DNA from: AC-32 sp963736055
GTDB taxonomy: Bacteria > Actinomycetota > Thermoleophilia > Gaiellales > Gaiellaceae
DNA length: 64,000 nt
NCBI GenBank assembly: GCA_963736055.1
Contig: CAVTNM010000008.1
Coordinates: 1,886,141-1,950,140 of the forward strand
Reading direction: 5' to 3'
Below, piece after piece: positions 10,007 to 17,809 of this stretch. The stretch's first letter is position 1, and each line of letters starts with the position of its first letter. Position numbers and translations under genes: made by a program. Under the pieces are notes generated by a model, which did no database searches, was not told the DNA's origin, and worked only from the letters and a program-made list of their open reading frames with translations.

Positions 10007-10417
10007 TTACTTGGGGCGTGGGACTACCACGCTCCGCGCGTTCGACCAATTGGTCTTGCACAGCTTGTGCGGGGTGCAGTCGACTCCGATCACGGTGCCG
10101 GAGACCTTGACCCAGTACCTGCCGACCGGAAGCGTGTGCCTGGTCTGGATGCGGTAGCCGCCGGCGGTCTTCCGCAGGCGGAGGAATTCCTCCAGGCGGA
10201 TGTTCGCCGGCAGGAAGGCGCCGTTCGGCCTGGTCTCCGGCCGCGCGGCGACGGAGACCTGCCCGGGCGCGAGCTCGCCGAGTGCGAAGACGGCGACGAC
10301 GTGCTTCCGTTGGACGGAAGCGGAGCGGAGGTAGGGCAGAGGAGGCCTGGCAGAGACGTTCGCAATGCCCACCGCGCCGAACGCGGCAACTACAAGAAGG
10401 GGAATCCGGCTCCCCAT
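10007..10417 (-). CDS. Small secreted protein (136 aa), unknown function
   Basis: Read from ATG 10417-10415. The N terminus (MGSRIPLLVVAAFGAVGIAN) is a signal peptide or anchor, followed by a roughly 110-residue beta-rich extracytoplasmic domain ending in SVVVPRPK. Phrases such as LPVGRYWVKVSGTVIGVDCT suggest an immunoglobulin-like or beta-sandwich fold, and two Cys (GVDCTPHKLC) may form a disulfide. The longer open frame upstream overlaps the divergent glycosylase gene and is not used. The gene is convergent with the frameshifted secreted protein and shares its terminator. Confidence 0.6.
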   Translation of the reverse strand: MGSRIPLLVVAAFGAVGIANVSARPPLPYLRSASVQRKHVVAVFALGELAPGQVSVAARPETRPNGAFLPANIRLEEFLRLRKTAGGYRIQTRHTLPVGRYWVKVSGTVIGVDCTPHKLCKTNWSNARSVVVPRPK

Positions 10418-10466
10418 CGGGCCGAATCTAGCAGGCCTTTTCGCCTCCGGGCTACGCTGGCGATCC

Positions 10467-11222
10467 ATGCCGGAAGGCGATTCCCTCCACCGCGCGGCGC
10501 GCGGGCTCCAGGTGCTGGTGGGCGAGCGCATCGGAGTCGAGACGCCGCACCCGCGTGCCGCCGCGCAGCGAGTGGCCGAGCGGCTGGACGGCCGCAAGCT
10601 GCTGAGCGTCGAGGCCGTTGGCAAGAACCTGCTCCTGAGCTTCGAGGGCGGCCTCGTCCTGCGCAGCCATCTCCGCATGACGGGTCGCTGGCAGATCCGA
10701 CCCGCCGGCTCCCCACGCCGCGGCCGTCCGTGGCTTGTGCTCCAGTGCACGAACCATGAAGCCGTCCTCTGGAACGGCCCGGTCCTCGAGCTCTCGGCTC
10801 GGAGCACCCGCCGCCTGGGGCCCGACATACTCGCCGAGCCTCCCGATCTGCAGCGGATGCTCGAGAACCTCCGGCGCGAGCATCCGACTCGCGAGGTGGG
10901 GGACGCCGTGCTCGACCAGCGTCTGGTGGCAGGGATCGGCAACGTCTGGAAGGCCGAGTCCCTCTGGCAGGCCCGAGTCTCGCCCTGGCAGAGGCTGGGC
11001 GACGTGGACGACGAGGAGCTCGAGCGCGTCCTCGCCGAGGCGGCGCGGCTGATGAGAGCGTCGCTCGACGAGGGGCGCGGCGAGCGCTCCGTCTACCGCA
11101 AGGCGGGAAGAGCCTGCCCACGCTGCGGAACGCCGATCCGCTCCCGCGGCCAGGGTGACGACAACCGCACGACCTACTGGTGCCCGGGCTGCCAGACAGG
11201 AAAGGAGCCGCCGGGCGCGTAG
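10467..11222 (+). CDS. nei: Nei/Fpg-family DNA glycosylase/AP lyase
   Basis: A 251-residue base-excision repair enzyme. ATG 10467 gives the required MPEGDS N terminus, in which the Pro after Met is the Schiff-base nucleophile and the following Glu is catalytic. The middle holds the helix-two-turn-helix region (DAVLDQRLVAGIGNVWKAE) with the conserved Asn, and the C terminus a zinc finger with CPRCG and YWCPGC. The PEGDS start is closer to endonuclease VIII-like (Nei) members than to classical MutM, so oxidised pyrimidines are the likelier substrate. It is followed at 9 bases by an unknown gene on the same strand. Confidence 0.88.
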   Translation: MPEGDSLHRAARGLQVLVGERIGVETPHPRAAAQRVAERLDGRKLLSVEAVGKNLLLSFEGGLVLRSHLRMTGRWQIRPAGSPRRGRPWLVLQCTNHEAVLWNGPVLELSARSTRRLGPDILAEPPDLQRMLENLRREHPTREVGDAVLDQRLVAGIGNVWKAESLWQARVSPWQRLGDVDDEELERVLAEAARLMRASLDEGRGERSVYRKAGRACPRCGTPIRSRGQGDDNRTTYWCPGCQTGKEPPGA

Positions 11223-11231
11223 TCGTGTCGG

Positions 11232-12470
11232 ATGGCTGTCCGGGCCCCACACCTCTACCGTTCGCTGCGCTGCTTCTGCCTCGCCGGGTTCTCGCTCCTG
11301 GCCGGGGACGTCGAGGCCGGGGCCGAGATCCCGTTCGCCTTCGAGGAGCACGCCGCGCGTGGCCATGCGTCGCTCTACGAGTACAAGCCGCTGGTGCGCT
11401 CTTACGTCGACGCTCGCGCGGAGCGGCTCGGAGTGCTGGCCGACGCGCGGATCGCACTGGAAGAGCTCGGCCGGGAGCCGGCAGCCGCCGTCTACGCCGC
11501 CGCGCACGGGGAGAAGAGCGACGCCTCCTTGCTGCGGACGGTCGTCCTGCCGCTTCTGGCCGACGTAGCCGAGGCCTGCGGTGGGCTCGACTGGAGCGAC
11601 GAGGCCTTCGACCGTGCCTACGCCGACCTCGAGCGCACCCTGCTGGGCGAGCGCCGGAGCTACGCCGCTGTCGCGCCGCTCGTCGGGCTCTCGCTCGGCA
11701 CCCGGGTCGAGCTGGGGGAGGGCCTGAACATCCGCCTCGCCGCCTCGGGCGAGCTTGCGGCGCACTGGCCTGAGGCGTCCGGGCTCCTGCCCGCCGAGTT
11801 CGGACGTGCCCCCGATCGGCTCTGCGTGCTCGAGCTGGAGCGGACGCTTGCGCCCAACGCGCCCGAGCCGCCCGACGCGCCCGGCGAGCTCGCAGACGCG
11901 GTCAGCGCCCTCCGTCTCGCGACCGCGGGTCCCGTCGCCGCCGGCCCGGTCCTCTTCGAGCGGCTCGACTGGCGGCCGCTGGCCGTTCGACCGGTGCTGC
12001 CGATCGCCGCAGCCGAGCCCTCGGGTGAGCCGACCCGGCTGGACGCCTTCCGTGCGCGGCTCGCGTCGGATCTGCTCGCCCGCCTCGGTCGGGCCGAGGA
12101 CGATCCCGAGCTCGCAGAGGCGCTCGACCGGTGGGAGCTGTCGCTCTTCGCAGACGAGCCGTTTCGCTCGGAGCAGCTGCGCGAGGCGCTCGTCGCGCTG
12201 CTCGGCGGGGTCGACGGACTGTGGGCCGCCGCTGTGCGGGCGGCGGTCTTGCTCGGCGAGTCCGGCGAGGAACGAGCGCGGCAGCTCGACCGGCTCGGCG
12301 CGCTCGCGCGAGGCGAGCCGGCCGGCGCGACGGCCGCGGATGCGATCCGCAAGGCGCTCGTCGAGGCGCTCGCCCACGGTGACCGGGCGCAGCTCGTCGC
12401 CTCGCTCGACGAAGCTCTCCTCGGCGTGCGCCCCCGGCCCGCCGGCTACTTCGCGGCCCTGGCCTCCTGA
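11232..12470 (+). CDS. Hypothetical protein (412 aa)
   Basis: Starts at ATG 11232, nine bases after the glycosylase stop, so probably co-transcribed. The protein is soluble, Ala/Leu/Glu-rich and largely helical, without signal peptide or membrane segment. Early residues include FAFEEHAARGHASLYEYKPLVRSYVDARAERL; later parts (VLFERLDWRPLAVRPVLP and a helical C-terminal domain) show no catalytic motif I recognise. A DNA-repair-linked role is possible from position only. Unbroken coding frame and normal composition support a real gene. Confidence 0.65.
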   Translation: MAVRAPHLYRSLRCFCLAGFSLLAGDVEAGAEIPFAFEEHAARGHASLYEYKPLVRSYVDARAERLGVLADARIALEELGREPAAAVYAAAHGEKSDASLLRTVVLPLLADVAEACGGLDWSDEAFDRAYADLERTLLGERRSYAAVAPLVGLSLGTRVELGEGLNIRLAASGELAAHWPEASGLLPAEFGRAPDRLCVLELERTLAPNAPEPPDAPGELADAVSALRLATAGPVAAGPVLFERLDWRPLAVRPVLPIAAAEPSGEPTRLDAFRARLASDLLARLGRAEDDPELAEALDRWELSLFADEPFRSEQLREALVALLGGVDGLWAAAVRAAVLLGESGEERARQLDRLGALARGEPAGATAADAIRKALVEALAHGDRAQLVASLDEALLGVRPRPAGYFAALAS

Positions 12471-12479
12471 GCCCCGACG

Positions 12480-13262
12480 CTAGAGGCTCGGCTGGCCGGC
12501 CGGAGCCGGCAGCACGGTCGTGCCCGGGCACGAGGTCGCTTCCGACAGCCTGATCGCGAGGGCGCCCCGGCCGTGATCGAGCTGCAGGTAGCCGTCGTGG
12601 ACGCGCGCCGGCAGGCACGCGCGCTCGTGGCCCGGCCGCTCGAGCTGGAACAGCTCGACGAGAGCGTCCGCGTCGACGTCCGTGTCTGCCTCCTGGCCCG
12701 GGTCGAGGTCCCTGCGCAGCCAGGTGGAGTCGCAGTTGCGGTCGGAGCAGCCGTGCACAGTCACGGCCTGCGGCGTGTCGTTGACGAGTCGCAGCGTCAC
12801 CGTCGTCGTGTTCGAGTCGAAGAACCATGGCAGGGCGACGAGCGCCACGAGGAGCGCCGTTCCCAGCGCCACGCCAAGCCCGATCGCGATCTTCGCCGGA
12901 CGCGCGAGGACGAGCCGCGTGTGCTCGGCCGGTGACTGAAGGTCGGGATAGGGGTCGGTCCACGGCTCGTTGTGCTCTCGCGCTCGCCGCCGGCCCTCCT
13001 GCCGGAGGTTCTGCTTCACGGCATAGCCGAGGTTCTCGCGACCGGCGCGTGCCCGTTCGTCGGAGCCCTCGACGAGGTCGGCCATCCGGAGCACGTGCTC
13101 GAGACCCTCGCGGTCGTGCTCCTTGAGGTAGCCGCGCCGTGCGCGATCGAGGTGCTCGAGGGCGGCAAGACCGTCGCCGCGGTCGATGGCCGCTCGGGCC
13201 TCGCCCAGCTCGCGGTCGGGGTTCGGAGCCAAGGCGGGGAGGAACCGTATCGCTTTCGACAC
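12480..13262 (-). CDS. Single-pass membrane protein, unknown function
   Basis: A 260-residue protein read from GTG 13262-13260 (VSKAIRFLPALAPN); another GTG five codons upstream (13277) is equally possible. Residues 1-130 form a charged helical cytoplasmic region with TPR-like spacing (LGEARAAIDRGDGLAALEHLDRARRG). A transmembrane helix follows (IAIGLGVALGTALLVALVAL), then an extracytoplasmic domain containing Cys pairs (HGCSDRNCDSTWLRRDL) and SCPGTTVLP at the end. It looks like a small sensor or anchor; no enzymatic motif is seen. It converges with the gene ending at 12470. Confidence 0.6.
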   Translation of the reverse strand: MSKAIRFLPALAPNPDRELGEARAAIDRGDGLAALEHLDRARRGYLKEHDREGLEHVLRMADLVEGSDERARAGRENLGYAVKQNLRQEGRRRAREHNEPWTDPYPDLQSPAEHTRLVLARPAKIAIGLGVALGTALLVALVALPWFFDSNTTTVTLRLVNDTPQAVTVHGCSDRNCDSTWLRRDLDPGQEADTDVDADALVELFQLERPGHERACLPARVHDGYLQLDHGRGALAIRLSEATSCPGTTVLPAPAGQPSL

Positions 13263-13307
13263 GATCGAGACACACACGCGCGCGGACGGCCCGGCTAGCG
13301 TCGAGAC

Positions 13308-13520
13308 ATGGACGAAGCGCGCGCCGTTCTCAGGCGGCTGAGCCGAATCGAGGCGCTCGAGCGCCGGGGTGCTCCTCCGCGCTCGCTGCTCGCGGAGGTG
13401 CAGGCGCTCCTCGAGGAGGCCGAGGCATGGGTCGCCTCGGAGCGGGGCGGCGCAGAGGACGCGGAACGCGCCCTCGAGCGCTGCCGGCATGCCCTCGACG
13501 CCGCGGCGGTGACGCTGTGA
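13308..13520 (+). CDS. Small helical protein (70 aa)
   Basis: ATG 13308 opens a 70-residue, Glu/Arg/Ala-rich protein predicted to be a helical hairpin (MDEARAVLRRLSRIEALERR... ending ALDAAAVTL). It fills the gap between a divergent membrane protein and azlC and has the codon bias of its neighbours. Its composition resembles the small helical protein encoded at 32231-32524. Function unknown. Confidence 0.5.
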   Translation: MDEARAVLRRLSRIEALERRGAPPRSLLAEVQALLEEAEAWVASERGGAEDAERALERCRHALDAAAVTL

Positions 13521-13547
13521 CCTCGACCTGTGCGGGCATGATGAGGC

Positions 13548-14216
13548 GTGTCCTCGCCCGTCTCGCGGTACCGCGACGGCATCCGCGCGGCCCTCGCGGT
13601 TGCGGCGACGGTCTGGTTCTTCGGCGCCTCGTTCGGGCTCGTCGCGCGGTCGGCCGGGATGGGCGCTGCAGCGCCGCTCGTCATGTCCGCGACCACCTTC
13701 GCCGGTTCGGCGCAGTTCGCGGTGAGCTCGATCCTGGGCGCGAGCGGCGGCGCCGCGGCTGCGATCGCTGCGGCGGTGCTGTTGAACGCGCGCTACGCGC
13801 CGATCTCCATCTCGGTCGCGTCGCTCTTCCACGGGCGCCTCCCGCGGCGTCTCGCCGAGTCACAACTGATCGTGGACGAGTCGTGGGCGCTCTCGAGTCG
13901 AGGCGGCGGCCGCTTCGACAGGCGGATCCTGCTCGGAGCCGGGTTGCTGCTCTACGCCTCGTGGGTCAGCGGGACCCTGGTCGGTGTCCTCGTCGGCCAC
14001 GCGCTGGGCGATCCGAAGGACATCGGCCTGGACGGCGCCTTCCCCGCGTTGTTCCTGGCGCTCCTCGCGCCGCAGGTGCGCACGCACCGGGCCGCGATCG
14101 CGGCGGCGACGGGCGCAGCCATCGCGCTCGTGCTGATCCCCGTGACCCCGGCCGGAACGCCGATCATTGCCGCCAGCGCAGCCTGCCTGCTCGGCCTGCG
14201 CAGGAGCAAGCCGTGA
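13548..14216 (+). CDS. azlC: AzlC family branched-chain amino acid exporter, large subunit
   Basis: A 222-residue polytopic membrane protein from GTG 13548. The N-terminal region with FFGASFGLVARSAGM and the hallmark TTFAGSAQFAVSSILG, followed by LLNARYAPISISVASLFHG, match AzlC/YgaZ, the large subunit of branched-chain amino acid exporters. About six hydrophobic helices are visible. The stop overlaps the start of azlD by four bases (GTGA), the usual coupling of the two subunits. Confidence 0.9.
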   Translation: MSSPVSRYRDGIRAALAVAATVWFFGASFGLVARSAGMGAAAPLVMSATTFAGSAQFAVSSILGASGGAAAAIAAAVLLNARYAPISISVASLFHGRLPRRLAESQLIVDESWALSSRGGGRFDRRILLGAGLLLYASWVSGTLVGVLVGHALGDPKDIGLDGAFPALFLALLAPQVRTHRAAIAAATGAAIALVLIPVTPAGTPIIAASAACLLGLRRSKP

Positions 14217-14521
14217 GCACGGTCTGGCTCGTCGTGGTCGTCGTCGGGCTCGCGACGGTCGCCTTCAAGGCGACGGGGCCCGTGCTCCTCGGCCGCAGGG
14301 CCCTGCCGCCGACGATCGCGGACGTGGTCGCGCTCCTCGCCCCCGTGCTGCTGGCGGCGCTCGTCGTGACCCAGACCGTGGGCGGCGACAACGAGCTCGT
14401 TCTCGACGCCAGGCTGGCGGGAGTCGGCGCCGGTGTCGTCGCGATAGCGGTGCGCGCGCCCCTGCCTGTGGTCGTGATCGTCGCCGCTGCGACCACTGCC
14501 ATCGTGCGGCTGCTCGTGTAA
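14213..14521 (+). CDS. azlD: AzlD family branched-chain amino acid exporter, small subunit
   Basis: GTG 14213 overlaps the azlC stop (GTGA). The 102-residue product has four hydrophobic helices (VSTVWLVVVVVGLATVAFK; IADVVALLAPVLLAALVVT; GVGAGVVAIAVRAPLPVVVI; a short last one), as in AzlD/YgaH. It is expected to form the exporter with AzlC in the cytoplasmic membrane. The RRALPP segment after the first helix is usual for the family. Confidence 0.88.
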   Translation: MSTVWLVVVVVGLATVAFKATGPVLLGRRALPPTIADVVALLAPVLLAALVVTQTVGGDNELVLDARLAGVGAGVVAIAVRAPLPVVVIVAAATTAIVRLLV

Positions 14522-14582
14522 CCCGGCCGTCGTCCTACGGCATTCGTACATTCCCAGCCGAAGCGAAGCCTCGAACCAAAAC

Positions 14583-14608
14583 CCGCGAAATCGAGCGATT
14601 TTTCGCGG
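14583..14608. other. Inverted repeat between azlD and parA
   Basis: CCGCGAAA pairs with TTTCGCGG, and the internal TCG-AG-CGA extends the stem with a TT bulge. It lies 62 bases after azlD and 100 bases before parA. It could be the azlCD terminator, although no T-run follows, or an operator of the parA-ftsZ unit. Confidence 0.4.
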
Positions 14609-14707
14609 AGGTATAGCTAGCATGAGAGCGAAGAAAGGGGCTCGATGGGGCTTGCACGCCTGCTTCCGCGACCGGGAATCCGGACTGAAACGGCCAAAGG
14701 GACGCCG

Positions 14708-15478
14708 ATGGGACGCGTGATCTCGTTCGCGAACCAAAAGGGCGGAGTCGCGAAGACGACGACGACGCTCAACCTCGGCGTCGCGCTTTCGGAGCAGGGG
14801 CTGAAGGTGCTGCTCGTCGACCTGGATCCACAGGGCAACCTGACCATGAGCCAGGGCCTGAATCCGGACACGATCGAGCGCTCGATGTTCGACGTGCTCG
14901 TCCACCGTCTTCCGATCGAAGAGGTGATCCACCACGCGGAGGCCGACCTGGCGGTCTCGTCGATCGATCTCGCCGGAGCAGAGCTCGCGCTCTCGAGCAT
15001 GATCGGACGCGAGCGTGCGCTGGAAAAGGCGCTCGCGCCCGTGAGGGACACGTACGACTACGTCCTGATCGACACCCCGCCGTCGCTCGGCCTGCTCACG
15101 ATCAACGCGCTCGTGGCCTCGAACGGGGTCATCGTCCCGGTGCAGTGCGAGTACCTCTCGCTGCGCGGGCTCGTCCAGCTTGAGAACACGCTCTCGATGA
15201 TCAGGGAGAACCTGAACCCGGACGTGGGGATCGAGGGGATCCTCCCGACGATGTTCGACAGCCGCACGCTGCACTCACGCGAGGCGGTAGAGATCCTCCA
15301 GGAGAACTTCGGCGACCTCGTGTTCGACACCAAGATCCGCAAGACCGTTCGCTATGCGGAGGCCCCGGTGAAGGGGACGTCCGTGCTCAAGTACGACCCC
15401 ACCGGCAGCGCCGCCCAGGCCTACCGTGACCTCGCAAAGGAGGTGCTCGATGCCCAGAAGGCGCGCGAGCATGCGTGA
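14708..15478 (+). CDS. parA: ParA/Soj family partition ATPase, orphan (no parB adjacent)
   Basis: A 256-residue deviant-Walker ATPase. ATG 14708 gives MGRVISFANQKGGVAKTTT, with the KGGVAKTT signature lysines at the usual distance from the N terminus; an upstream in-frame ATG (14645) would add an unconserved leader. LLVDLDPQGN and DYVLIDTPPSLG are the A' and B motifs. Such proteins dimerise on ATP, bind DNA non-specifically and position chromosomes, plasmids or protein complexes. No ParB follows; the 3' end instead contains a strong internal ribosome site for an FtsZ gene that overlaps it by 29 bases. Confidence 0.88.
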   Translation: MGRVISFANQKGGVAKTTTTLNLGVALSEQGLKVLLVDLDPQGNLTMSQGLNPDTIERSMFDVLVHRLPIEEVIHHAEADLAVSSIDLAGAELALSSMIGRERALEKALAPVRDTYDYVLIDTPPSLGLLTINALVASNGVIVPVQCEYLSLRGLVQLENTLSMIRENLNPDVGIEGILPTMFDSRTLHSREAVEILQENFGDLVFDTKIRKTVRYAEAPVKGTSVLKYDPTGSAAQAYRDLAKEVLDAQKAREHA

Positions 15479-16838
15479 GGGCCCACTCGCAGAGCTGTTC
15501 CGGGCAACCGAGGCGGCGCAGCGACAAGCCGAGAAGGAAGGCAAGCCCCCGGTGGAGCCGGAGCCCGAGCTTCAGCCCGAGGCTCCGGTCGACGAGATCG
15601 ACGCCGCGCCCGCAGTCCCGCCCGAGCCTCCCGAGCAGACCGTGGAGCACGTGCCGGAATGGCACGAGGAGGAAGCCGTGCCGGCGCCGCCGCCGCCTCC
15701 GTCCGAGCCGGTTCGCCTGCCCGAGCGCGCTCCGGAGCCCGAGTCCGAGCGCGAGCGCCCGCGGCCGAAGCTCGAGCCGCTGCCGGAGCCGCCGCCGCGG
15801 CTGCACCGCGTGCCCGAGCCCGGCGCCTACATCGCGGTGATCCGCGTCGTGGGGGTCGGCGGCGCCGGCCTGAACGCCGTCAACCGCATGATCGACGCCG
15901 ACATCTCGCAGGTGGAGTTCGTCGCGGTCAACACCGACATCCAGCAGCTCCAGACGAGCGACGCCCCGGTCAAGATCCACATCGGCCGCGAGCTGACGGA
16001 GGGTCTCGGCTCGGGCGCCGACCCGGATCTCGGCCGCCGCGCGGCCGAGGAGTCCTACGACCAGATCAAGCGTGCCCTCCGCGGCTCGGACATGGTCTTC
16101 GTGACCGCGGGCGAAGGCGGAGGCACCGGCTCCGGCGCCGCTCCGGTCGTCGCCCGGATCGCCAAGGAGCTCGGCGCACTGACCGTCGGCATCGTCACGA
16201 TGCCCTTCACGTTCGAGGGCACCAGGCGTCACCGCCAGGCGAACGACGGCGTCGACACGCTGCGCTCCAACTGCGACACGGTGATCGTCGTCCCGAACGA
16301 GAAGCTGCTCGAGGTGCTCGACCGAGAGACGTCGATGCTGGACGCGTTCCGCATCGCCGACGACGTTCTCCGCCAGGGCGTCCAGGGCATCTGCGACCTG
16401 ATCACGCTTCCCGGGCTGATCAACCTCGACTTCGCCGACGTGCGGACGATCATGAAGGACGCCGGAACGGCGCTGATGGGGATCGGCTTCTCCGCGAGCG
16501 GTGAGAACCGGGCCCGCGATGCCGCCGAGCGCGCGCTGCGCTCGCCGCTGATCGAGACCGACATCGGCGGAGCCAAGGGCATCCTGCTCTCGATCGCCGG
16601 CGGAGACGACCTCTCGCTCTTCGAGGTCAACGAGGCCGCCGAGGTCGTGCGCGGGGCCGCGACCGACGACACGAACATCATCTTCGGCGCGACGATCGAC
16701 GACCGTCTCACCGGGCAGGTCTGGGTGACGGTGGTCGCCACGGGCTTCGGTGCTCGAGCCGCCCAGCGCCGGATCACGATGCGCGCCGAGTCGGACGACG
16801 AGGGCTCCCTGGAGCCGCCGAGCTTCCTGCAGAGCTAA
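15450..16838 (+). CDS. ftsZ: FtsZ tubulin homologue with a long Pro/Glu-rich N-terminal extension
   Basis: A 462-residue protein whose ATG 15450 lies inside parA, six bases after AAAGGAGG; an alternative ATG is at 15471. Residues 1-125 are a low-complexity Pro/Glu/Arg extension. From about 127 a full FtsZ domain follows: VVGVGGAGLNAVNRMID, the tubulin signature GEGGGTGSGAAPVVA, NEKLLEVLDRETSML (T7 region) and GLINLDFADVRTIM. The C terminus LEPPSFLQS resembles the FtsZ tail that binds FtsA/SepF-type partners. The normal first Gly-rich spacing is kept, so GTPase activity is likely. Whether this is the only ftsZ of the cell cannot be seen; there is no dcw cluster around it. Confidence 0.85.
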   Translation: MPRRRASMREGPLAELFRATEAAQRQAEKEGKPPVEPEPELQPEAPVDEIDAAPAVPPEPPEQTVEHVPEWHEEEAVPAPPPPPSEPVRLPERAPEPESERERPRPKLEPLPEPPPRLHRVPEPGAYIAVIRVVGVGGAGLNAVNRMIDADISQVEFVAVNTDIQQLQTSDAPVKIHIGRELTEGLGSGADPDLGRRAAEESYDQIKRALRGSDMVFVTAGEGGGTGSGAAPVVARIAKELGALTVGIVTMPFTFEGTRRHRQANDGVDTLRSNCDTVIVVPNEKLLEVLDRETSMLDAFRIADDVLRQGVQGICDLITLPGLINLDFADVRTIMKDAGTALMGIGFSASGENRARDAAERALRSPLIETDIGGAKGILLSIAGGDDLSLFEVNEAAEVVRGAATDDTNIIFGATIDDRLTGQVWVTVVATGFGARAAQRRITMRAESDDEGSLEPPSFLQS

Positions 16839-16894
16839 CGCTGCTCGTCCTCTCGTACTTCGAGCCGGACGACCTCGCGAAGCTGCTCGGGGCC

Positions 16895-17809
16895 GTGCGC
16901 GCGGCGCCGCTCCCGGCCAAGTTGCCGGTCTACGTGGGCAGCTACGGCGTGGACGAGGAGATCGCCGACCAAGTCCACGCGCTGCCGAACGGGCGCTACG
17001 CGCCGATGTTTCACATTCAGCCGGGCTGGTACTGGGAGCGGCGGCGGCTTCCGGGCAGCGCCGAGCGGAAGCTGCTCGCGAAAAACCCCCGGTCCGACCG
17101 CCTCGCCGGCCCGCTGCCGTCGCTGCCGCAGCTGTTGCGGCTGCCGTCGAGCACCATGCGCGTCACGTGGGGCGTCGAGCTCGGCTGCCGCTTCCGCGAT
17201 GCTCTCCGCGCCGCAGTAGCGAGCGGTTTCTCCGCGGACACCTGGCAGCTCGACGAGATCGTCGCGGAGTGCGCCGGCGGGACCGGTCGTCAGTACCGGG
17301 AGCTGACCCGCGGGGTCGTGCGCGGCCTCGTCAACGGCCGCGCGGCCCTGGGAGACCGGACGCAGCGCGGCTTCGTGTGGTGGGCGAAGACCGCGTTCGT
17401 GCTGCCCACGCGGCCGCTCACCCCCGAGCTCACGGCCTTCTGGCGCATCCTCGACCGCGCCTGCCTGGGGCTCGTGGGAGAGGAATACCCGGAGTTCGTA
17501 GGCGACCCGAAGGCGGCCGCCCGCAGGGAGGCGGCCGGTCAAGTGGGGCTCAGCCGCGGCGGCCCGGTCCGGCGCTCGCTGGCCCGGAGATACGTGGCGG
17601 GCCTGACCCCCGGCTACCGGCTCGCACCCGGGCTGGGTGGAAACACGCAGGGACTCCCGCGCAAGCAGGTCAACGCCTGGCGGCAGACGTACATCAACAC
17701 CCGCGCGGCCGCGGGGGTCGCAGGGTTCGCCGAGTTCAACTTCCGCTTCCAGAACAGCACGCGCGTCGTGATGCAGGACGTGCTGAACGAGCTGGCGAAA
17801 GCGGTCTAG
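16895..17809 (+). CDS. Hypothetical protein downstream of ftsZ (304 aa or longer)
   Basis: GTG 16895 gives 304 residues, but the frame stays open and looks coding back to the ftsZ stop (LTLLVLSYFEPDDLAKLLGAV), so the true start may be a CTG at 16841 just after ftsZ. The protein is rich in Arg, Leu and aromatic residues (MFHIQPGWYWERRR; RGFVWWAKTAFVLPTRPLTPELTAFW) and has no signal peptide. I recognise no family. Position suggests co-expression with parA-ftsZ. It converges on the membrane protein at 17806 with overlapping stops. Confidence 0.55.
   Translation: MRAAPLPAKLPVYVGSYGVDEEIADQVHALPNGRYAPMFHIQPGWYWERRRLPGSAERKLLAKNPRSDRLAGPLPSLPQLLRLPSSTMRVTWGVELGCRFRDALRAAVASGFSADTWQLDEIVAECAGGTGRQYRELTRGVVRGLVNGRAALGDRTQRGFVWWAKTAFVLPTRPLTPELTAFWRILDRACLGLVGEEYPEFVGDPKAAARREAAGQVGLSRGGPVRRSLARRYVAGLTPGYRLAPGLGGNTQGLPRKQVNAWRQTYINTRAAAGVAGFAEFNFRFQNSTRVVMQDVLNELAKAV

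Noticed and set aside
14522..14707. A parS-like centromere upstream of parA
   Set aside because: No TGTTNCACGTGNAACA-like palindrome is present; the inverted repeat seen is different.
15450..15478. Programmed frameshifting producing a ParA-FtsZ fusion
   Set aside because: FtsZ has its own strong ribosome site and ATG, and no slippery heptamer is seen; simple translational overlap explains it.
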